Assembly: GCA_947462865.1 (NCBI GenBank)
Contig: CANHRW010000031.1
Location: 1 to 14,305 of the forward strand
Direction of reading: 5' to 3'
Length of the DNA: 14,305 nt
DNA from: Bacteroidota bacterium
GTDB taxonomy: Bacteria; Bacteroidota; Bacteroidia; UKL13-3
Under the pieces are notes generated by a model. It saw only the letters and a program-made list of their open reading frames with translations, had not been told where the DNA came from and did not search any database. The translations under genes and the position numbers were made by a program. This document shows positions 6,838-14,305 of the stretch, piece by piece. Within the stretch, counting starts at the first letter, position 1, and the number at the start of each line of letters is the position of its first letter.

Positions 6838-8100
6838 ATGAGAAAATTCAGAATACTATACCAACAATTGGCTGAAAGTGCTTCATTTGCGCTTGATGCA
6901 TTGAGGAATAATAAAACGCGAACTTTTCTATCTACACTTGGCATTACCATTGGTATATTTTGTATTATTATGGTGTTGTGTGTGGTAGATTCTTTAGAAA
7001 AAAACTTAGAAGCAAGCGTTGATTCTTTGGGAAAAGATGTTGCATTCGTTGAAAAATGGCCATGGGAATTTGGCCCCGATTACAAATGGTGGAAATACAT
7101 GAACAGGCCCAACCCCAATTTAGCAGAATTAAAAAAAGTCAGTAACAATACCAGTTTACAGTCTAATGCTGCACTCACAATAGATTTACCTAACTATACC
7201 GTTAAAAATGGAAAGTATGCCGCTGAAGGTGTAAAAGGAATGGCTGCTTCGTTTGAGTATATAAACATCAGACAAATGGATTTTGAATTTGGTAGGTACT
7301 TTACAGAGAATGAAGCCAACAATGGAGAAGCCAAAACTGTGATTGGATGGGAAATTTATCAGAATTTGTTTCCATCACAAATCAATCCTTTAGACCATCT
7401 CATCAAAATAAACGGCAACCCATTTAAGATTTGTGGTGTTATTAAAAAAGAAGGCGAAAGTTTAATCAATAACAGCATGGACAATGTGTTCATCATACCA
7501 ATTAAAGCGGCAAATACCTATATCAGAGCCAATTCTTATCAAATAAATAGCCGCATTCATGTAAAAGCAAAAGCAGGGGTAACTGTTGATTTATTAGAAA
7601 ATGAGTTAAAAGGTGTAATGCGCAGTGTTAGGAAGCTAAAACCAATGGAAGAACCTGATTTTGCCATCAATAAAACCACATTGTTGTCTGGACCACTTAA
7701 GCAATTGTTTGGTGTAGTGAGCATTGCAGGATGGGTTATTGGAGGTTTTGCCATGCTTGTTGGCGGTTTTGGAATAGCTAATATAATGTTTGTAAGTGTC
7801 AAAGAAAGAACCCAGCAAATTGGCATTCAAAAGGCTTTGGGGGCTAAAAACTATTTTATTTTGGTAGAGTTTTTAGTAGAATCTGTTTTACTTTGTTTGT
7901 TGGGTGGTTTCATAGGCTTGTTATTTGTTTATCTCATTACCCTAGGTGTAAAATCGGGTTTGGATATGAATTTGTATTTGAGTCAAAAGAATATCATAAC
8001 AGGTTTATTGGTATCTGTTATCATTGGTATTGTTTCGGGTTTTATACCTGCATTGTCAGCTGCCAAATTAGATCCTGTAGAAGCCATAAGGTCTAAATAA
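6838..8100 (+). CDS. ABC transporter permease, MacB/FtsX type
   Basis: The 420-residue membrane protein has one N-terminal TM helix (about 30-50), a large extracytoplasmic MacB_PCD-type domain (about 52-285) and three further TM helices (about 290-320, 339-372, 385-410) forming the FtsX domain. The C-terminus reads IPALSAAKLDPVEAIRSK, the usual end of this family. NNKTRTFLSTLGITIGIF just before and in TM1 is the usual MacB opening. A Trp-rich stretch WPWEFGPDYKWWKY (74-87) follows. ATG 6838 is preferred over the TTG just before it. MacB-type permeases work with a separate ATPase in lipid, peptide or drug export, and no ATPase gene is in this window. The downstream glycosyltransferase gene begins one base after its stop. 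Confidence 0.9.
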   Translation: MRKFRILYQQLAESASFALDALRNNKTRTFLSTLGITIGIFCIIMVLCVVDSLEKNLEASVDSLGKDVAFVEKWPWEFGPDYKWWKYMNRPNPNLAELKKVSNNTSLQSNAALTIDLPNYTVKNGKYAAEGVKGMAASFEYINIRQMDFEFGRYFTENEANNGEAKTVIGWEIYQNLFPSQINPLDHLIKINGNPFKICGVIKKEGESLINNSMDNVFIIPIKAANTYIRANSYQINSRIHVKAKAGVTVDLLENELKGVMRSVRKLKPMEEPDFAINKTTLLSGPLKQLFGVVSIAGWVIGGFAMLVGGFGIANIMFVSVKERTQQIGIQKALGAKNYFILVEFLVESVLLCLLGGFIGLLFVYLITLGVKSGLDMNLYLSQKNIITGLLVSVIIGIVSGFIPALSAAKLDPVEAIRSK

Positions 8101-8101
8101 T

Positions 8102-8995
8102 ATGTTTGTAAGTGGATTTACCATTGTAAGAAACGCCGAGAAATACGACTATCCAGTTGTAGCTTCTATCAGTTCTTTATTGCCACTTTGCGACGAAGTA
8201 GTTGTGTTAATAGGTAACTCTGATGATGCAACAGTTCAATTAATTCAAAACATAGCTTCACCTAAGATTAAAATTCACCATTCTATTTGGGATGATTCTT
8301 TACGAGCCGGTGGTCGGGTTTTGGCCGCTGAAACCGATAAAGCTAAAGATTTGGTAGCTGCTCATTCCGATTGGTGTATCTATCTTCAGGCTGATGAAGT
8401 CATTCCCGAAACTTCTTATGCTGCAATTGTTTCGGCAATGAAAGCCAATGTTGCCGACAATAAAGTGGAAGGTTTATTGTTCAAGTATATTCATTTCTTT
8501 GGGAGTTACGATTACATAGCTACTTCAAGAGATTTTTACAGACATGAAATTAGAATCATCAGAAATAACCCGCTCATTCATTCCTATCAAGACGCGCAAG
8601 GCTTTAGAAAAAACAACCAGAAATTGTTAGTAAAAGCTATTGATGCTTTTGTTTACCATTATGGATGGGTCAGACATCCGCAAATGATGTCAAAGAAAAT
8701 CAAACATTTTCACCAATTGTGGCATTCAGACGATTGGATCCAAGAACAAAAGCAAATTCAAGAATCGTTTGATTACAATGCCATAGACTCATTGAACCTT
8801 TTTACTGGAGTGCATCCGAAAGTAATGCAAAGCAGAATTGAAGCTAAGAATTGGCAGTTTACACCACTATTGAAGAATAGAAAAATTGGAATTAGAAAAA
8901 AAATCCTTTATTTGATAGAGCGTTTAACGGGTTACCGAGTTGGAGAATACAAAAATTACAAATTGATTCATGAAAATGCATCCTCAAATCGTTAA
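8102..8995 (+). CDS. Glycosyltransferase, family 2-like (GT-A fold)
   Basis: The 297-residue product opens FVSGFTIVRNAEKYDYPV, the first strand of a GT2-like nucleotide-sugar fold. CDEVVVLIGNSDDATVQLI (30-48) is the second strand and loop. WCIYLQADEVIPE (91-103) carries QADE (96-99) where the metal-binding DxD normally sits. The conserved WDDSLRAGGRVLA (63-75) lies between. The C-terminal third is basic and helical, with no obvious TM segment, so it is probably cytoplasmic or peripheral at the membrane. Donor and acceptor are unknown. It lies between the permease (1-nt gap) and the ligase-like gene (overlapping start), so co-translation is likely. A role in surface glycan assembly is inferred from this context. 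Confidence 0.87.
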   Translation: MFVSGFTIVRNAEKYDYPVVASISSLLPLCDEVVVLIGNSDDATVQLIQNIASPKIKIHHSIWDDSLRAGGRVLAAETDKAKDLVAAHSDWCIYLQADEVIPETSYAAIVSAMKANVADNKVEGLLFKYIHFFGSYDYIATSRDFYRHEIRIIRNNPLIHSYQDAQGFRKNNQKLLVKAIDAFVYHYGWVRHPQMMSKKIKHFHQLWHSDDWIQEQKQIQESFDYNAIDSLNLFTGVHPKVMQSRIEAKNWQFTPLLKNRKIGIRKKILYLIERLTGYRVGEYKNYKLIHENASSNR

Positions 8996-10229
8996 AAGAC
9001 TTTTCCTCTTTTTCTGTTTGTTAACCATTTCAGGTATGCTGCTGATTGATATTGCCAGGGCATTGGCTAGTATTGGCATGATAGGTATGAGCTTAATGGC
9101 TATTTTCAATTTTATTATTCACAGAGAAATAGATACAAAGGGTATAAAAATTTATATCAGTTTGGCACTCTGTTTTATGATGCTGCTGCCCTCCTATTTT
9201 TATTCTGCTAATTTGGATTATTTTCTAGAGCGTTTACAAATTAATATTCCCTTTTTCATCTTACCTCTTTGTTGGTTGATTGCTCCACAGTTGTCTTACA
9301 AACAATTGATGGTTTGTTACACATGGTTCATTGTTGGGGTATTTTTGATTGCAGCTAAAGCCTTATTTTATTACCTGATGCATCAAAGCATGGTTAATGA
9401 ATTGTACTTACATAGCCAGGTAATGCCTACATTGGTTACCCATCACCCTACATTTAGTTTAATGTGTGCATTTGCTGCGTTTATGTCTTGGCAATTGTAT
9501 ATGGGTAAATTCAATTTCAAATTTCCAAGATTTGAACAAGGAATTTGTCTTTTCATTGCCTTGTTTTTATTTGTATTTGTACATGTGTTTTCAGTTAGAA
9601 TAGGTATGCTTGTGATGTATGTATTTATTGTAGTAGAAACCATTAAATATGGTATTCAAATTAGTAAATTCAAAGCCATTGTTGCCTTCTTAACTCTTTT
9701 TGTAATAGGGTGTTTTGTTTTGTACAATTCACCTACATTTAGAAATAAAATCATCAATACTGGACAAGATTTAGCGGTCATCTCCCAAAATACATCAGCT
9801 AATAACCAATCTTTAGCAAGTAGGCTCATATCTTATCAGAATGCCATTGAAATTTGCAAGCAAACAAGTTGGTTGTTTGGTTGTGGGTTGGGCGATATCA
9901 AAGATTTAAATACCCAACTATTTCAACAATCATTTCCAGATGTGAGCAAGCCAATTATTCCACACAATCAGTTTTTATTTTTATTGGCAGCAACCGGAAT
10001 CACAGGTTTGTTGTTTTTTACTATGGCATTTTTTTACCCGATCTGGTATTTCAGAAACAAGTTAAATCCTGCGTTGTATGGTATTTATCTGTTACTTATT
10101 TTGGCTTTTCAGGTAGAGCCTGTTCTGCAAACACAATTGGGTGTCGCATTTAGCTTGTTCTTTTTGTTAGTAGGTATTCGAGTAAATTTACACATTCGCT
10201 TAAATGCTGAAAATGCACATGAAAAATGA
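8970..10229 (+). CDS. O-antigen ligase/polymerase-like membrane protein (Wzy_C family)
   Basis: The 419-residue polytopic protein has about ten hydrophobic segments across its length and a larger loop before the last helices. In that loop SRLISYQNAIE carries an Arg (285), and IIPHNQFLFLLAATGITGLL carries HNQF (His332) before the next helix. This Arg-loop plus HNxxL...G pattern is typical of Wzy_C/WaaL-type proteins, which join or polymerise glycan chains at the periplasmic face of the inner membrane. Whether it is a ligase or a polymerase cannot be told. ATG 8970 overlaps the glycosyltransferase gene by 26 nt; ATG 8976 (MHPQIVK) is an equally good start. Its own end overlaps the chromate transporter gene. 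Confidence 0.83.
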   Translation: MKMHPQIVKRLFLFFCLLTISGMLLIDIARALASIGMIGMSLMAIFNFIIHREIDTKGIKIYISLALCFMMLLPSYFYSANLDYFLERLQINIPFFILPLCWLIAPQLSYKQLMVCYTWFIVGVFLIAAKALFYYLMHQSMVNELYLHSQVMPTLVTHHPTFSLMCAFAAFMSWQLYMGKFNFKFPRFEQGICLFIALFLFVFVHVFSVRIGMLVMYVFIVVETIKYGIQISKFKAIVAFLTLFVIGCFVLYNSPTFRNKIINTGQDLAVISQNTSANNQSLASRLISYQNAIEICKQTSWLFGCGLGDIKDLNTQLFQQSFPDVSKPIIPHNQFLFLLAATGITGLLFFTMAFFYPIWYFRNKLNPALYGIYLLLILAFQVEPVLQTQLGVAFSLFFLLVGIRVNLHIRLNAENAHEK

Positions 10230-11418
10230 ACAGATAAACCATACTGCAAAATTCAGAAAACTACTTTTTTTGCTCGAAGTATTTAAGCTTGCTTGTACTG
10301 CTTTTGGTGGACCTCAAATTCATTTTACCCAATTTAAAAGAAACTTGGTTGAACGCAGAAAATACTTGAATCTCGACGAATTGGTTGAGTTAAACTCTTT
10401 ATGTAGTATTCTTCCAGGCCCTACTTCCACTCAAATGATTACTGCAATTGGTTTTAAAAAAGGAGGCCCACGGTTGGCCTTTTTAACGCTTGCTATTTGG
10501 ATTAGCCCAGCATGTTTTTTAATGGGTAGTTTTGCTTTATTAGTAACACACCTTGGCATTTCGGTACAAGAGCTTCATTTTTTAAAATATATACAACCAA
10601 TGGCATCTGGTTTTATTATTTATGGCGCTTTCCAGTTTGTTCAATTGTTTATCCATAAGTTTTATCATTGGATTATTTTAGTCGCAACTACCATCATTGG
10701 CATTTTGGCAAGTACTCCCTACTTATTCCCAATTTTACTGATTGCTGGAGGATTGACCAGTAGTCTTATACATCAAAAAAAACAAATTCATCCTGTTCAA
10801 GCAATCAAAGCAATCAATTGGAGTAACCTGATTTTGTTTTTTGCAATTTTTACAACGGCTGCATTACTAGGTTTGGCAACTCAAGACAAATTATTTAGGT
10901 TATTTGAAAACATGTACAGGTACGGTAGTTTGGTTTTTGGTGGAGGCAATGTGCTTATACCTATGATGTACAACCAATTTGTTGTGTTTAAAGGCTACTT
11001 GAATGCCAATGACTTTCTAGCAGGTTTGGGTGTATTGCAAGCTATTCCTGGTCCAGTTTTTAGCTTTGCAAGCTATGTAGGGGCATTGGCTATGTCTACT
11101 GAAGGATTGAATGTACAAATTTTAGGATCAATCATTGCTTCAATTGGTATTTTTTTACCTGGCATCTTGTTGATTTTTTTTGTTTATCCCATATGGGATC
11201 AGTTAAAAGTATATGCACCAATAGGCAATGCAATTGAGGGAATCAATGCAGTTTCTACCGGATTAGTGATCACTTCAGCTTATTTGTTGTTTATTCCATT
11301 GGCAATTAATCAATCCAATATGATTGTACTTTTAATCACCTTATTTGTTTTGCTTACTACAAAAATTCCTAGCCCAATTATAGTTATTATTACACTCTTA
11401 GCAGGATTTTTAGTATAA
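10204..11418 (+). CDS. chrA: Chromate transporter ChrA, two-domain form
   Basis: The 404-residue membrane protein contains two CHR domains in tandem. The first has FKLACTAFGGPQIH (FGGP at 34-37) and LCSILPGPTSTQM; the second has YGSLVFGGGNVLIP (FGGG at 245-248) and LGVLQAIPGPVFSF. FGGP/FGGG and PGP repeats in both halves, with about ten TM segments, define the long-chain CHR superfamily (proton-coupled chromate efflux, sulfate antagonism). Substrate specificity in this host is not shown. Three ATGs are close together (10204, 10213, 10219); all overlap the preceding gene's stop, so coupling is likely. No chromate regulator gene (chrB) is nearby. Confidence 0.92.
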   Translation: MLKMHMKNEQINHTAKFRKLLFLLEVFKLACTAFGGPQIHFTQFKRNLVERRKYLNLDELVELNSLCSILPGPTSTQMITAIGFKKGGPRLAFLTLAIWISPACFLMGSFALLVTHLGISVQELHFLKYIQPMASGFIIYGAFQFVQLFIHKFYHWIILVATTIIGILASTPYLFPILLIAGGLTSSLIHQKKQIHPVQAIKAINWSNLILFFAIFTTAALLGLATQDKLFRLFENMYRYGSLVFGGGNVLIPMMYNQFVVFKGYLNANDFLAGLGVLQAIPGPVFSFASYVGALAMSTEGLNVQILGSIIASIGIFLPGILLIFFVYPIWDQLKVYAPIGNAIEGINAVSTGLVITSAYLLFIPLAINQSNMIVLLITLFVLLTTKIPSPIIVIITLLAGFLV

Positions 11419-11445
11419 TTGATACCCAATTCAGCAACAGTTCCA

Positions 11446-12096
11446 ATGTCGTTAAAAATAAATTTAGTTGGTTTGTTTACTTTTATTTTGTCTTTAGGTG
11501 TCTATGCACAAAATAAAAAAGACAGCGTTTTAACCAATCAATTGGTTCAATTCTCAGGTTTTGTTGTCACTTCAGATAGCAGTAGCATCTTGCCTTATAC
11601 CAGTATCAAAATTAAAGGTACAAACCGCGGCAGTTATGCAGATATGCAAGGCTATTTTTCATTAGTTGCAAAAGAAAATGACATCATTGTTTTCAGCTGT
11701 ATTGGATTTGAACCCAAGTATTTTACTGTACCACAAACTAATAAGTCTGCTAAAATAAATACAGTGATTACTTTGGTTGAAGACACATTCTTTTTACCAG
11801 AGATGGTATTCAAAGCCAATCCTAGCCCAGAAGAATTTGAGTACATGTTTAGCAGAATCAATGTGCCAATGGATCAATTAACCATTGCACAAAACAATTT
11901 AAGGGTTAAGCCATTATTGGCTTTTGGTAATGGCTTACAAAACGATGGGTTGACCAATTCAAGTTGGACATTCAATCAGGTAGCTAATAGGGCATATTAT
12001 GCTGGTCAAATGCAACCAATGCCTGTATTGGATGTTTTCGCTTGGACCAAATTTGTGAATTCATTGGGTAAGGGTAATTACAAAAAGAAAAGGTAA
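11446..12096 (+). CDS. Secreted CarboxypepD_reg-like domain protein
   Basis: ATG 11446 gives 216 residues with a clear signal peptide (MSLKINLVGLFTFILSLG, cut after VYA, residue 21). An earlier in-frame TTG at 11419 only adds residues ahead of the signal. Residues about 36-112 form a carboxypeptidase regulatory-like beta-sandwich: FSGFVVTSDSSSILPYTSI, GTNRGSYADMQGYFSLVA and IVFSCIGFEP. This module is also the N-terminal plug-side domain of SusC-like receptors, but there is no TonB plug or barrel here. The remaining ~100 residues (SPEEFEYMFSRINVPMDQ...) match a block I recall from similar short Bacteroidota proteins of unknown function. The tail GKGNYKKKR is basic. It ends directly against the convergent divIC stop. 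Confidence 0.82.
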   Translation: MSLKINLVGLFTFILSLGVYAQNKKDSVLTNQLVQFSGFVVTSDSSSILPYTSIKIKGTNRGSYADMQGYFSLVAKENDIIVFSCIGFEPKYFTVPQTNKSAKINTVITLVEDTFFLPEMVFKANPSPEEFEYMFSRINVPMDQLTIAQNNLRVKPLLAFGNGLQNDGLTNSSWTFNQVANRAYYAGQMQPMPVLDVFAWTKFVNSLGKGNYKKKR

Positions 12097-12390
12097 CTAT
12101 TTTTGAATTGATGAATCTTTTTCCATGATGAAAACGGTTTCATCATCCCTTTTCATAAAGTATTTTTCTCTCGCAAATTTTTCAACTTTTGAGGGGTCGC
12201 CCAGTAGTTCAAATTTTTCTTTTTTAAGGCGTTCTATTTCTTTCAAGTAAAAATCATGTTTGGCCCTGGTTTCATTAAGTTCTACCTGGTACCTGTATTG
12301 ATCCAGAATGCTGTTACGTTCATTTAGTATCAATAAAAGCATGAAAGCAACCGTTGCCAAAAAATATTTATTTTTGATCAGTGCTTTCAT
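12097..12390 (-). CDS. Septum formation initiator family protein (DivIC/FtsB-like)
   Basis: The 97-residue protein has the FtsB/DivIC layout. A short cytoplasmic basic N-terminus (MKALIKNK) precedes one TM helix (about 9-23, YFLATVAFMLLLILN). A coiled coil rich in Glu, Lys and Leu follows (about 28-62). A conserved juxtaposed block DPSKVEKFAREKYFMKRDDE comes before the end. These proteins join FtsL and FtsQ/DivIB in the divisome and activate septal peptidoglycan synthesis. It lies 15 nt after eno on the same strand, a well-known neighbour pair in many bacteria. Its stop abuts the stop of the convergent secreted-protein gene with no base between. Confidence 0.93.
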   Translation of the reverse strand: MKALIKNKYFLATVAFMLLLILNERNSILDQYRYQVELNETRAKHDFYLKEIERLKKEKFELLGDPSKVEKFAREKYFMKRDDETVFIMEKDSSIQK

Positions 12391-12405
12391 GCTTCAAATG
12401 AATAA

Positions 12406-13695
12406 TTAACGGGCGTATTTAAATGTTTTACCAGAGAAAATAGCATCATTGCCTAGTTCTTCTTCTATTCTAATCAATTGATTGTATTTGGCAATTCTAT
12501 CAGTTCTGCTTGCTGAACCGGTTTTAATTTGACCTGAATTCAATGCTACTGCCAAATCTGCTATGGTTGTATCTTCAGTTTCACCACTTCTGTGACTCAT
12601 GATATTGGTGTAAGCATTGCGGGTAGCCAAGTTAACAGCATTGATGGTTTCTGTTAACGTGCCAATTTGGTTGACTTTTACTAAAATTGAATTGGCTATG
12701 TTTTCGTTGATACCTCTTTCTAAGCGATTGACATTGGTTACAAACAAATCATCACCAACCAATTGACAGGTATCTCCAATGCTTTTGGTTAACATAGCCC
12801 ATCCATTCCAATCATCTTCTGCACAACCATCTTCAATTGAAATGATTGGATAATCTTCTGTCCATTTTTTCCAAAAAGAAACCATGTCAGATGGGGTTAA
12901 TTCTCTTTTATCAGATTTTTTAAAAATATACAATCCTTTTTCTTCATTCCACAATTCACTGGTAGCTGCATCCATTGCTACGTAAATATCTTTACCTGGT
13001 TTAAATCCAGCAGCTTCAATGGCTTGCAAAACAGTTTCTATGGCTTCTTCATTTGAGCGAATATTAGGTGCAAATCCACCTTCATCTCCAACATTGGTTG
13101 AATAGCCTTTCTTTTTTAAAACTGCTTTTAAGTGATGAAAAACGGAAGTTCCCATTTGCAATGACTCACTAAAAGTACTTGCATTGGTAGGCATGATCAT
13201 GAATTCTTGAAAATCGATTGCATTGTCTGCATGCGCACCTCCATTTAAAATATTCATTAAAGGAATTGGAAGTGTATTGGCATTAACTCCGCCAATGTAC
13301 CTATACAAAGGTAGGTTTGCCTCTGAAGCAGCTGCTTTTGAAATAGCCATTGATACCGCTAAAATTGAATTGGCTCCTAAATTGGCTTTGTTGGGTGTAC
13401 CATCCAATTCTAACATCAATCTGTCTAATTGATTTTGTTCAGATACCTCTAAGCCAATGAGTTTATCGGCTATGATTGTATTAACATGTTTAACTGCATT
13501 TAACACACCTTTACCCATATAAACTGAGTTATCGCCATCTCTTAACTCAACTGCTTCATGTATGCCTGTTGAAGCTCCAGAAGGTACTGCTGCTCTTCCT
13601 AAGGCTCCCTCTTCAGTAATTACTTCTACTTCAACAGTTGGATTGCCTCTTGAATCTAAGATTTGACGGGCATGAACATCAATTATTGCACTCAT
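12406..13695 (-). CDS. eno: Enolase (phosphopyruvate hydratase)
   Basis: Enolase converts 2-phosphoglycerate to phosphoenolpyruvate in glycolysis and back in gluconeogenesis. The 429 residues match the family length. Key groups are intact: the SGASTG mobile loop (39-44, Ser42 metal ligand), GDEGGFAPN with Glu205 as general acid partner, SIEDG and GDDLFVTN metal-ligand regions, Lys340 (KVNQIGT) as catalytic base, SHRSGETED (367-375) and Lys391 (IKTGSASR). ATG 13695 overlaps the carA stop in an ATGA, indicating translational coupling. The divIC-like gene follows 15 nt downstream. Nothing is odd in the protein. Confidence 0.99.
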   Translation of the reverse strand: MSAIIDVHARQILDSRGNPTVEVEVITEEGALGRAAVPSGASTGIHEAVELRDGDNSVYMGKGVLNAVKHVNTIIADKLIGLEVSEQNQLDRLMLELDGTPNKANLGANSILAVSMAISKAAASEANLPLYRYIGGVNANTLPIPLMNILNGGAHADNAIDFQEFMIMPTNASTFSESLQMGTSVFHHLKAVLKKKGYSTNVGDEGGFAPNIRSNEEAIETVLQAIEAAGFKPGKDIYVAMDAATSELWNEEKGLYIFKKSDKRELTPSDMVSFWKKWTEDYPIISIEDGCAEDDWNGWAMLTKSIGDTCQLVGDDLFVTNVNRLERGINENIANSILVKVNQIGTLTETINAVNLATRNAYTNIMSHRSGETEDTTIADLAVALNSGQIKTGSASRTDRIAKYNQLIRIEEELGNDAIFSGKTFKYAR

Positions 13696-14305
13696 TTTGT
13701 TTTGTTAATTAAGTTTATAAAATCATCAAATAAATACCTACTGTCTTGAGGTCCAGGGGCCGCCTCTGGGTGGTATTGGACAGAAAAGGCGGGTTTGTTT
13801 TTTATGCGTAAACCTTCTACAGTGTTGTCGTTTAAGTTAATATGGGTTAATTCAACGTTTTCATGTTTTTCAATATCTGAAGCTGCAACAGCAAATCCAT
13901 GATTTTGAGAGGTGATTTCACACAATCCAGTGATTAAATTTTTAACTGGGTGGTTCAATCCCCTATGGCCATTGTGCATTTTAAATGTTTTTAAACCAGC
14001 GGCTTCAGCCAAAATTTGATGTCCCAAACAAATTCCAAACAAAGGGATATTGGCAGCTAAAATTTGCTGTACAGTTGAAACGGCATATGGCATTGCTCCA
14101 GGATCTCCTGGGCCATTGCTAATCATAAAACCATCGGGCTTAAATTGCATCATTTCTTCAAAACTGCTATGTGCATTGAATACAGCCAAATAGGCGCCTC
14201 TTTCAACCAAAGAGTTTAATATATTTCTTTCTACACCCAAATCAAGTACAGCAATTCTGATTGCTGAGTCGGTATTTCCAAGGTAATAGGTTTCTGGGGT
14301 TGAAA
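13692..14305 (-). CDS. carA: Carbamoyl-phosphate synthase small subunit (5' part missing)
   Basis: The frame stays open past the right edge, so only about 203 C-terminal residues of a usual ~360-380 are present: the class I glutamine amidotransferase domain. It opens with STPETYYLGN and RIAVLDLGVERNILNSLVER, the CarA linker. Then come NGPGDP, GICLGHQ with the nucleophile Cys (codon 14028-14030), NGHRGLNHPV, QNHGFAV and YHPEA with His (13770-13772) and Glu (13764-13766) completing the triad. This domain hydrolyses glutamine and passes ammonia to CarB for carbamoyl phosphate (arginine and pyrimidines). NHGFAV and the HPV motif separate it from TrpG/PabA. No carB is in the window. The stop overlaps eno by 4 nt. 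In many Bacteroidota carA follows rplQ, so the rpoA-rplQ end of the ribosomal cluster may lie beyond the edge (inference). Confidence 0.96.
   Translation of the reverse strand, partial: STPETYYLGNTDSAIRIAVLDLGVERNILNSLVERGAYLAVFNAHSSFEEMMQFKPDGFMISNGPGDPGAMPYAVSTVQQILAANIPLFGICLGHQILAEAAGLKTFKMHNGHRGLNHPVKNLITGLCEITSQNHGFAVAASDIEKHENVELTHINLNDNTVEGLRIKNKPAFSVQYHPEAAPGPQDSRYLFDDFINLINKTK

Noticed and set aside
1..14305. tRNA or rRNA genes, CRISPR arrays, insertion sequences, phage or defence modules
   Set aside because: Nearly all bases are explained by recognised protein genes; no cloverleaf, repeat-spacer pattern, transposase or terminal inverted repeat was seen by eye.

Overview
The window looks like ordinary chromosomal DNA of a member of the Bacteroidota. 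The DNA is AT-rich and has no clear Shine-Dalgarno sequences. A good TTTG-N18-TAnnTTTG promoter, the sigma-A type of this phylum, lies before dnaN. Several protein families are typical of the phylum: the secreted protein often labelled 'asparagine synthetase B', the Rossmann/DUF2520 protein, a zinc nuclease/phospholipase C-like exoenzyme with an N-terminal Trp, and a CarboxypepD_reg-like secreted protein. The carA-eno-divIC order is also familiar from Bacteroidota. The genus cannot be fixed from this sequence alone.

Layout. Positions 1-1987, minus strand: a DUF2520 oxidoreductase-like gene, then (8-nt overlap) a secreted protein that runs off the left edge. 2112-2828, plus strand: a small outer-membrane beta-barrel protein. 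A strong bidirectional terminator (2844-2877) separates it from dnaN (2893-4014, minus). Upstream of dnaN are a well-formed promoter and one DnaA-box-like 9-mer. 4154-5143, minus: an exported zinc hydrolase. 5247-6059, minus: dapD for lysine/peptidoglycan precursor synthesis. From 6101 to 12096 every gene is on the plus strand and tightly packed: ung, an ABC-transporter permease without its ATPase, a GT2-like glycosyltransferase, an O-antigen ligase/polymerase-like membrane protein, a ChrA-type chromate transporter and a secreted CarboxypepD_reg-like protein. From 12097 to the right edge the minus strand carries carA (5' end missing), eno and a divIC/ftsB-like gene, with a 4-nt overlap and a 15-nt gap.

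Functionally this is mostly housekeeping: replication clamp, uracil repair, glycolysis, carbamoyl phosphate, diaminopimelate and cell division. Envelope genes sit between these. The permease, glycosyltransferase and ligase-like genes are consecutive and almost gapless, so they may be co-expressed for surface glycan work, but the sequence does not prove a shared pathway. I found no tRNA, rRNA, insertion sequence, CRISPR array, prophage or defence module, and no gene-free stretch above 300 bases. I do not see a convincing undescribed system. The best second looks are the misnamed secreted protein at the left edge, the N-terminal-Trp versus lipobox conflict in the zinc hydrolase, and the DnaA-box-like site before dnaN.
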